Source of the DNA: JBGTFE01 sp049799955
GTDB lineage: Bacteria > Acidobacteriota > Blastocatellia > Pyrinomonadales > Pyrinomonadaceae
Length of the DNA: 64,000 nt
Direction of reading: 5' to 3'
Assembly: GCA_049799955.1 (NCBI GenBank)
Contig: JBARIW010000084.1
Span: 53,886 to 117,885, forward strand
Below, piece by piece: positions 58,229 through 64,000 of the stretch. A program made the position numbers and the translations under genes. The notes below the pieces were generated by a model. It worked only from the letters and a program-made list of their open reading frames with translations, ran no database searches and was not told the DNA's origin. Each line of letters starts with the position of its first letter. Position 1 is the stretch's first letter.

Positions 58229-59827
58229 ATGGCTTTGGAAACAGATTTTATCGTCATCGGAAGCGGCGTTGCCGGGCTTCGCGCGTCAATCGAGCTGGCA
58301 AAAAGCGGCGCGCGCGTTACGGTTTTGACGAAAGATAAAGCAAGCGAATCGAACACCGAATACGCGCAGGGCGGCGTCGCGGTCGTGCTTTCCGACGACG
58401 ATAATGCCGAGCTTCACGAAGAAGATACGTTAATTGCGGGCGCGGGACTTTGCGACACGGAAGCGGTCGAAACGCTCGTTACCGACGGTACGCGCTACAT
58501 TAAACAGCTTATCGATTGGGGAATCGAGTTTGACCGCGAAGGCGGAAAACTCGCTTTTACGCAGGAAGCCGCGCACTCGCGCCGCCGGATTCTGCACGCG
58601 CACGGCGATTCGACCGGAAAGGAAATCGTCCGCGCTCTGATTGCGCGCGCGCGTCAGGAAAAAACGATTGTTTTGATGCCGTTTGCCAATACGGAAAGCC
58701 TTTTGGTCGCGGGCGAAAGATGCGTCGGCGTGAGATTTCTCGACCCGATTCTTCGCGCGCCGCGAGAAGTTTTTGCAAAAGCCGTAATTCTCTGCACCGG
58801 CGGCGCGGGACAGCTTTACCAGCACACGACAAATCCGCCGGTTGCGACCGGCGACGGAATGGCGATGGCGTATTTTGCGGGCGCGGAAATGGCTGATATG
58901 GAATTTATCCAGTTTCACCCGACGGCTTTGAGCGTGGAAAACGCGCCCAGATTTCTTTTATCCGAAGCGATGCGCGGCGAAGGCGGAATTTTGCGAAACA
59001 AATTCGGCGAGCGTTTTATGTCGCGCTACGACGAGCGCCTGGAATTAGCGCCGAGAGATATTGTCTCGCGCTCGATTGTCGCGGAAATGCGCCGGACGGG
59101 AACGCGCAATGTTTTTCTGGATATGACCGCTTTGAGCGAAGAATATCTCAAAGAACGCTTTCCGAAAATTTATGAAACGTGCAAATTCTACGGGCTGAAT
59201 ATCGCCAAAGACTTGCTTCCGGTTTCGCCCGCTTCGCATTACTGCATGGGCGGCGTTCGCACGGATTTGCATGGCAGAACAACGGTTTCGGGGCTTTATG
59301 CGGCGGGCGAAGTAACGTGTACGGGCGTTCACGGCGCAAATCGTCTGGCGTCGAATTCTCTGCTCGAAGGCTTGGTTTTCGGCGCGAGAGCGGGTGAAGC
59401 GGCGATTGAAGACAATTTAAAATTCAAAATTCAAAATTCAAATGAAGAAAATTCAAAATTCAAAATTCAAAATTTAAAATCGGGAAATCCGCAATCTGAA
59501 ATTCTGAATCTTGAATCAGGAATCTCGACGGCTGTTAAAAAGCGCGTCAAGCGTGTGATGTGGGAAAGAGTCGGGATTTTGCGCGATAAAGATTCTTTGC
59601 GGCGCGCTTTGAGCGAATTTGAACAAATCGCGCAGGCGAATCTGAGCGTTTCGTCGCGTAATTTCGTAACTCTGGCAAAACTAATCGCAACCGCCGCGCT
59701 GTGGCGCGAGGAATCGCGCGGCGGGCATTTTCGAACGGATTTTCCCGAAACAAAAGAAGACTGGCGGGTTCATTCGATTCAAAAAATCAATGCGGAAATT
59801 TCGTCGGGCGAAAAAGTTAATTTTTAA
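58229..59827 (+). CDS. nadB: L-aspartate oxidase with an in-frame repeat insertion
   Basis: 532 residues from the ATG at 58229. The FAD-binding motif is GSGVAGLRA; HGDSTGKEI, EFIQFHPTAL, APRDIVSRSI, SHYCMGGV and GVHGANRLASNSLLE are the family's substrate and flavin motifs. It oxidises aspartate to iminoaspartate, the first step of NAD synthesis in most bacteria; nadA and nadC are not in this window. Residues about 396-433, between the flavin domain and the C-terminal helical domain, are encoded by a heptamer repeat hairpin that fits the reading frame. The C-terminal domain (MWERVGILRDKDSLRRALSE) resumes normally, so the enzyme is probably functional. Confidence 0.95.
   Translation: MALETDFIVIGSGVAGLRASIELAKSGARVTVLTKDKASESNTEYAQGGVAVVLSDDDNAELHEEDTLIAGAGLCDTEAVETLVTDGTRYIKQLIDWGIEFDREGGKLAFTQEAAHSRRRILHAHGDSTGKEIVRALIARARQEKTIVLMPFANTESLLVAGERCVGVRFLDPILRAPREVFAKAVILCTGGAGQLYQHTTNPPVATGDGMAMAYFAGAEMADMEFIQFHPTALSVENAPRFLLSEAMRGEGGILRNKFGERFMSRYDERLELAPRDIVSRSIVAEMRRTGTRNVFLDMTALSEEYLKERFPKIYETCKFYGLNIAKDLLPVSPASHYCMGGVRTDLHGRTTVSGLYAAGEVTCTGVHGANRLASNSLLEGLVFGARAGEAAIEDNLKFKIQNSNEENSKFKIQNLKSGNPQSEILNLESGISTAVKKRVKRVMWERVGILRDKDSLRRALSEFEQIAQANLSVSSRNFVTLAKLIATAALWREESRGGHFRTDFPETKEDWRVHSIQKINAEISSGEKVNF
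59414..59527. repeat. Heptamer hairpin inserted in frame within nadB
   Basis: Left 7-mers AATTTAA, AATTCAA three times, then AATTCAA three more and AATTTAA; right 7-mers AATCTGA, AATTCTG, AATCTTG, AATCAGG, AATCTCG. It is the family found at 44022 and 50891. The coding frame passes through it without a stop, giving the peptide NLKFKIQNSNEENSKFKIQN and onward. Confidence 0.93.
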
Positions 59828-59839
59828 TCAAATAATCCG

Positions 59840-59885
59840 AAAACAAAAAGCCGCGCGGTGAATTTTCGGCGCGGCTTTTTGTTTT
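59840..59885. terminator. Bidirectional intrinsic terminator
   Basis: Arms AAAACAAAAAGCCGCGC (59840-59856) and GCGCGGCTTTTTGTTTT (59869-59885) are perfect 17-bp complements, between the convergent nadB and POT genes. Confidence 0.92.
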
Positions 59886-59899
59886 AATCGATATACAAA

Positions 59900-61414
59900 T
59901 TACGCCGGTTCTATCGGAACTTGTTCGGTTCGCTGTCTGGATTTCAAAAATCCTCCGACGAGGAAAGATAAAACTACCGCGACCGCCGCGCCGATAAAGA
60001 TGACGATGGCGAGATTCCAAAAGATACCGACGAGCGTTTCCTGTTTCGGTTCAAATCCGCCTGCGATTTGTCCGGCGGCGAAACTCCCGAGAGATGACGC
60101 CAGAAACCAAACGCCGAGCATTAAACCGACCATTTTGCCCGGCGCGAGCTTCGTCATCGAACTCAGACCGACCGGCGATAAGAAAAGCTCTCCGCAGGTA
60201 TGCAGGAAATAAACGACGACAAGCCACATCGGGCTGACTTTGCCCGCGCCCGTCATACCGGAAGCGTAAGCCATGACGACGAAACCGAGCGCGAGGAAAA
60301 ACAAACCGAGCGCAAACTTGAAAACGTCGTTCGGCTGTTTTCTGCCCCATTTTACCCACATTATCGAGAACAGCGGAGCCATTGCGATGATAAAAATCGA
60401 GTTGACGGACTGAAACCACGCGGCGGGAATTTCAAAACTTCCAACCGTTCTTTGCGTTAACTGTTCGGCAAAGAGGCTGAAACTCGAACCTGCCTGCTCA
60501 AACCCCGCCCAGAAAAGCGAGGCAAATATGAATAACAGGATAATAATTCCGATGCGTTTCCATTCGTCAAGTGAAAGTTTATCCTGCATTCCCGTAAAAA
60601 TTACGACGATTAAACCGGCGACGACCAAAATTGGAATCAGCGCGGTTTTGAGAGCGAAATCGAAGCCGTAAGCCGAATAACAATAAAGCAAAGCGGCGAC
60701 GGCGAGGGCGACAACCACGCCGACCTCGACCAGATAAACCGGCGTAACGGCGCTCGTGCTGGCTGCGGTTTTAACGGGCGGCTCGCCGACTCCTTCGAGC
60801 TTTTTCCTGCCGATGACGTATTGAATCAATCCGAGAACCATTCCGACGCCGGCGGCGGCAAATCCCCAATGCCAGTTATACGCGGCTAAAGCTCCGGTAA
60901 TCAGCGGCGCGGCAAATGCGCCGAGATTGATTCCCATATAGAAGATGGCAAATCCGCCGTCGCGCCGCTCATCGCTCTCTTCGTAAAGGTCGCCGACCAT
61001 CGCGCTGATATTCGATTTCAAAAATCCCGTTCCGAGAGCGACTAAAACCAAGCCTAAATAGAAAAAGCTAAGCGACGGTACAGCCAGCGAAAAGTGTCCG
61101 AGCGAGATAATCACGCCGCCGATTAAAGTCGCACGTTTCGCGCCGATAAACCTGTCGGCAATCCATCCGCCGATTAGCGGCAGAAAATAAACCGAAGCCG
61201 TATAAAGCCCGTAAATAGCCGTCGCCTGCGCGGTTTCAAAGCCTAATCCGCCGTCTTTAACAGCGGCGACCATATATAGAACGAGAAGCGCGCGCATTCC
61301 GTAATAGCTGAAGCGTTCCCACATTTCGGTGAAAAACAAGGTGGACAATCCGCCCGGATGTCCGAAAAAACTCCGGTCGTAATCTTTTTGATTATCGTTT
61401 ATTGCATCGTTCAT
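59900..61414 (-). CDS. POT/PTR-family proton-dependent oligopeptide transporter
   Basis: 504 residues from the ATG at 61414, chosen for a GGGGA ribosome binding site; an upstream in-frame start is less likely. About 12 to 14 helices are present. The PTR signature E-x2-E-R is in FTEMWERFSYYGMRALLVLY, and GGWIADRFIGAKRA and GFLKSNISAMVGDLYE follow. It imports di- and tripeptides with protons across the inner membrane. It is convergent with nadB. Confidence 0.93.
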   Translation of the reverse strand: MNDAINDNQKDYDRSFFGHPGGLSTLFFTEMWERFSYYGMRALLVLYMVAAVKDGGLGFETAQATAIYGLYTASVYFLPLIGGWIADRFIGAKRATLIGGVIISLGHFSLAVPSLSFFYLGLVLVALGTGFLKSNISAMVGDLYEESDERRDGGFAIFYMGINLGAFAAPLITGALAAYNWHWGFAAAGVGMVLGLIQYVIGRKKLEGVGEPPVKTAASTSAVTPVYLVEVGVVVALAVAALLYCYSAYGFDFALKTALIPILVVAGLIVVIFTGMQDKLSLDEWKRIGIIILLFIFASLFWAGFEQAGSSFSLFAEQLTQRTVGSFEIPAAWFQSVNSIFIIAMAPLFSIMWVKWGRKQPNDVFKFALGLFFLALGFVVMAYASGMTGAGKVSPMWLVVVYFLHTCGELFLSPVGLSSMTKLAPGKMVGLMLGVWFLASSLGSFAAGQIAGGFEPKQETLVGIFWNLAIVIFIGAAVAVVLSFLVGGFLKSRQRTEQVPIEPA

Positions 61415-61628
61415 TAATTTCCCCTTTGTATTGTTTGAATTTTTTAAAGAATTGGGCAAAATATAACAGATTACCGCTACAAAACAAAGGTTTTAGGTAT
61501 ATTATTTTGTGCAGAGACTCGAAAAATGAGAAAATCGGTGATGTTTTTCGGGCGCTTTTGCAGGTTATTGTGAGAAAATCAGACAGCTCTAAACATTCAA
61601 AAAAACAAATTCGGAGATAATAAATCAG

Positions 61629-62351
61629 ATGACAAATTCTTTCAGCAGTGAGACTTATCGTTCACCAAAAACCTTGTCATATATAACAATCGCGCTTTTC
61701 GGAGGCTTAGCGTTATGCGCGCTCTTTTATATCACAATGAGCATTGTGATGCTTTTCTTTCCCGATTCTCAGTTAGATTTGGGGCATGGCGGGTCTCTGA
61801 ATGTCGGGGTCGGGCTAATCGGTTTAGTCGCGATTCTGGAAATTCCTCTGCGGCTTGGCACCATCGTTTTCTTTTTGATTTGGGAATATCGCGCGTTTAA
61901 CAATTTGTCGGCGTTAAAGGCGCAAAACCTCGAATTTTCGCCCGGTTGGGCGGTCGGCTGGTGGTTTATTCCGTTTGCAAATCTGGTCAAGCCGTTTCAG
62001 GCGGTTCGCGAGCTTTATAACGAAAGCGACCCGAATTTTGACGCGGAAACGGGTTTTCTCCAAACCAGCCCGGACACGCCCGCGCTTATCACCTTCTGGT
62101 GGGCGACTTATTTAATTTCCAATGTCGCCTTTCGTGTCGGCGACGCGCTGATTGATAAGCGGAGCGGGCAGCCTTCGGAATATTTTCCGGCGGCTTTTCT
62201 GATGGCGGGCGTTTTTTCGCTGACGGCGGCTTTGCTGGCAATTTTTATCGTCAGGAAAGTAACCGAAAATCAGGAGCTTCGTTTCGGCAAAGTCTTAGCC
62301 GCGGGACAATTTTCGCCGCCGCCGCCGCCGACTTTTAATCAAAACCAATAA
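61629..62351 (+). CDS. DUF4328 membrane protein
   Basis: 240 residues with about six hydrophobic helices. The block GWAVGWWFIPFANLVKPFQA followed by VRELYNESDP is the signature of DUF4328. The C-terminus is proline-rich (FSPPPPPTFNQNQ). The function of the family is unknown. It is 5 nt upstream of the cupin-like gene on the same strand, so the two are probably co-transcribed. Confidence 0.85.
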   Translation: MTNSFSSETYRSPKTLSYITIALFGGLALCALFYITMSIVMLFFPDSQLDLGHGGSLNVGVGLIGLVAILEIPLRLGTIVFFLIWEYRAFNNLSALKAQNLEFSPGWAVGWWFIPFANLVKPFQAVRELYNESDPNFDAETGFLQTSPDTPALITFWWATYLISNVAFRVGDALIDKRSGQPSEYFPAAFLMAGVFSLTAALLAIFIVRKVTENQELRFGKVLAAGQFSPPPPPTFNQNQ

Positions 62352-62356
62352 ATTTT

Positions 62357-63628
62357 ATGGAATTATTCCAAACGCTCGGCGCGGAAATCGAAAACCTCTG
62401 GCGCGATAAAAATTACGACGAGACGCTTTTTCCCGAAATTGCCGCCGACAGGCTGAAAGCGGCGCGTCTTCCCGAAAAAATGTCGGCGTGGGACGTGATT
62501 GAATGGACTTTGAATGAAACGATTCTGCCCGTTCAGCAGGATGTTTACGCCAAATTCGCTGACCCGCCGATTACGATTTACAATTCTCCGCGTTTTCACA
62601 TCGACGTTTATTTCTGGCTCGAAGGCACGACCGCCATTCACCAGCACGCTTTCTGCGGCGCGTTTCAGGTTCTGCACGGTTCGAGCCTGCATAGCTGGTA
62701 CGATTTTGAGCGAAGCGAGAGCGTCAACACTTTTACGGAAATCGGCGAGATAAATCTGAAGCTGTGCGAGCTTTTACAGGTCGGCGACGTTCAGCCGATT
62801 TGGGCAGGAAAGCCTTATATTCACGGGCTTTTTCATCTCGAACAGCCTTCGGCGACGATTGTTGTCCGCACGCACAAAAGCCCGATGTTTCTGCCGCAGT
62901 ATTCGTATCACAAACCGTTTCTGGCGATTGACCCGTTTTTTGAAGAGCCGAACACGCTCAAGAAAATACAGAGCATCACGGCGCTGATTCGCTCGAAACA
63001 TCCCGACACCGATAAATTTATCAAGGGCTTGCTGGAGAAATCCGATTTTCAGACTTCTTTCGTGATTCTCTCGACCGTCAGGCACTATTTTCAGTCAAAC
63101 GAAGTTGACCGCGTTTTTAATCTCGACGCGCCGCAAAATCGTTTTGAAGCGCTTCTCGAAACGGTCAGAAACCGGCACGGCGAGCGGGCGAATATCTTTC
63201 CGAAAGTCTTCGCGCACCAGCAAAAAGTCGATGAAATCGTCCGCCGCCGGAGCTTTATCACCGAGCCGGAACATCGCTTTTTTCTCGCGCTTTTGATGAA
63301 TGTCGAAGGCAAAGAACGAATTTTCTCCTTGATAAAACAGCGTTTTCCCGACAGCGAGCCGCTCGACAAAGTTCTCGACTGGACATTTGATTTGGCGCAG
63401 ACGCGCGTTCTCGGCTTAAATATTCCAAACGCGCTCGGCATTAATGATTTCGGCGACCTCGATTCGTTCATTCTCGAAAGCCTTCTAAAAAATATGACGG
63501 ACGAAGAGGCGGAAAAAACTCTCGAAAGCGAATACGGAATGGAAATGACGGACGACGCGCGGCAGAATCTCGGCAGCAAACGAAAGCGGATTCTTGAGTC
63601 AGTAATTTTCGAATCGCTTCTGCAATAA
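62357..63628 (+). CDS. Cupin-like hypothetical protein (423 aa)
   Basis: 423 residues, cytosolic. The N-terminal region contains TTAIHQHAFCGAFQVLHGSS and later PYIHGLFHLEQPSATIVVRT, which resemble the two metal-binding motifs of cupins (His-x-His and a later His), so a cupin domain at about residues 75-180 is likely. The C-terminal 230 residues are helical and not recognised. A metal-dependent enzyme is possible. It is followed by the intron-containing tRNA gene after a 48-nt gap. Confidence 0.6.
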   Translation: MELFQTLGAEIENLWRDKNYDETLFPEIAADRLKAARLPEKMSAWDVIEWTLNETILPVQQDVYAKFADPPITIYNSPRFHIDVYFWLEGTTAIHQHAFCGAFQVLHGSSLHSWYDFERSESVNTFTEIGEINLKLCELLQVGDVQPIWAGKPYIHGLFHLEQPSATIVVRTHKSPMFLPQYSYHKPFLAIDPFFEEPNTLKKIQSITALIRSKHPDTDKFIKGLLEKSDFQTSFVILSTVRHYFQSNEVDRVFNLDAPQNRFEALLETVRNRHGERANIFPKVFAHQQKVDEIVRRRSFITEPEHRFFLALLMNVEGKERIFSLIKQRFPDSEPLDKVLDWTFDLAQTRVLGLNIPNALGINDFGDLDSFILESLLKNMTDEEAEKTLESEYGMEMTDDARQNLGSKRKRILESVIFESLLQ

Positions 63629-63676
63629 AAATGTATTTGCGGAAAAAGAAAGTTTCTACTAAACTATAAAACTTGC

Positions 63677-64000
63677 GCCCCTGTAGCTCAACGGTTAGAG
63701 CAGCAGACTTAAGCGCGTGAAACCTAAATGAAATTTTCACAAGGTTTTACGCAAAACGGGTTGCTAAATTGCCGATAAAAGCATTTTAGTAGAATCTGTC
63801 AAATTCGGGGAAACCTAAGCGCCTAAAAAACGAACGGCAATCCCGAGCCAAGCCTCAGTTTTGAGGAAGGTGTAGAGACTTGACGGCAGACTCTTTCAAA
63901 AGAGAAGAGAAAGTCCAGACCACAAACCGGAAACGGGCGGCGAAAGCCGTAGCGGGTAAGCATAATCTGTTGGCTGTAGGTTCGAATCCTACCGGGGGCA
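63677..64000 (+). tRNA. tRNA with CAU anticodon (probably tRNA-Ile2) interrupted by a group I intron
   Basis: The exons are 63677-63709 and 63961-64000. Joined, they give a full class I tRNA: a 7-bp acceptor (G1 CCCCTG with CGGGGGC), D arm GCTC/GAGC, anticodon stem GCAGA/TCTGT with loop CTCATAA, a 5-nt variable loop, and T arm GTAGG TTCGAAT CCTAC. The C4-G69 and C5-G68 pairs and the G1-C72 pair favour tRNA-Ile2 (lysidine-modified) over elongator or initiator tRNA-Met, but this is an inference. The gene ends exactly at the window edge at base 73; whether CCA is encoded cannot be seen. Confidence 0.9.
63710..63960 (+). ncRNA. Group I intron (subgroup IC3-like, 251 nt, no ORF)
   Basis: The catalytic core is easily read: P4 TTCGGG (63804-63809) with CCCGAG (63842-63847), the AGCC conserved element, P6a CCTCA/TGAGG, P7 GACTT (63877-63881) with AAGTC (63911-63915), P8 about CTCTTT/AAAGAG, and P9 CGGC-GAAA-GCCG (63938-63949) capped by a GNRA loop. 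The last base is G, as required. An 11-bp stem (63715-63725/63742-63752) extends the 5' region, and GGGTTGC (63758-63764) can guide the 5' exon GCAGACT with a terminal U-G wobble and one mismatch. It resembles the cyanobacterial tRNA-Leu and Azoarcus tRNA-Ile introns in its core. Confidence 0.93.

Noticed and set aside
63677..64000. tRNA-Leu(UAA) with the classic cyanobacterial-type intron
   Set aside because: The variable loop is 5 nt, so the tRNA is class I, and joining the exons with an intron ending in G gives anticodon CAU, not UAA.
63629..64000. Homing endonuclease in the tRNA intron
   Set aside because: The intron is only 251 nt and all of it is taken up by the ribozyme core.

Overview
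The window looks like chromosomal DNA of a Gram-negative bacterium of medium GC content. Many predicted secreted proteins have signal peptides ending in FAQ or SAQ, there are several lipoproteins, and the polysaccharide locus is of the Wzx/Wzy type. The mix (M28, amidohydrolase and serine-hydrolase secreted enzymes, DUF4142 proteins, TolB-like/FG-GAP proteins, BlaI/M56 pair, a tRNA group I intron) fits Acidobacteriota, class Blastocatellia, best. That placement is inference from protein style, not from a marker gene. No phage, transposase, integrase or CRISPR array was seen.

Layout. (1) 0-6.2 kb: a plus-strand run of secreted proteins (partial gene, FGE-sulfatase-like protein, amidohydrolase, esterase-TPR protein, beta-lactamase-fold hydrolase, and a tiny signal-peptide-only remnant). 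(2) 6.4-15.5 kb: a minus-strand run (M28 peptidase, small Pro-rich protein, PQQ sugar dehydrogenase, zinc-finger protein, two DUF4142 proteins, ABC-F ATPase, alpha/beta hydrolase, FKBP isomerase). (3) 15.6-22.4 kb: GH5 mannanase lipoprotein, TPP riboswitch with thiC, a small unknown, and a large beta-propeller/FG-GAP protein. (4) 22.7-46.9 kb: a compact surface-polysaccharide locus with flippase, at least four glycosyltransferases, three methyltransferases, two SDR epimerases, GT-C membrane proteins, acyltransferase, asparagine synthase, nucleotidyltransferase, cupin epimerase, a WecA-like initiating transferase fused to a CapD-type module, a TPR protein and an O-antigen ligase/polymerase. A LamG protein gene sits in it backwards. 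(5) 46.9-55.6 kb: unknown secreted proteins, an anti-sigma/STAS pair, aroA and aroK, BON and LysM proteins. (6) 55.6-63.6 kb: a BlaI repressor and a BlaR1-type M56 peptidase whose sensor domain is a degenerate polysaccharide-deacetylase fold, divergent from nadB; then a POT transporter, a DUF4328 protein and a cupin-like protein. (7) 63.7-64.0 kb: a CAU-anticodon tRNA split by a 251-nt group I intron.

The most striking feature is not a gene. At least 13 places carry hairpins whose two arms are short tandem arrays (7-mers in one class, about 9-mers in another) of complementary sequence. Eleven of the 13 lie within about 22 nt of a stop codon, and four of those supply the stop codon themselves. 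One (59414-59527) is inserted in frame inside nadB. Their purine-rich arm is always 5', so the transcript's 3' arm is pyrimidine-rich, as in terminators. The other strong candidate for something new is the BlaI/M56 pair with a pseudo-deacetylase sensor (55669-58097) and its palindromic operator candidate.
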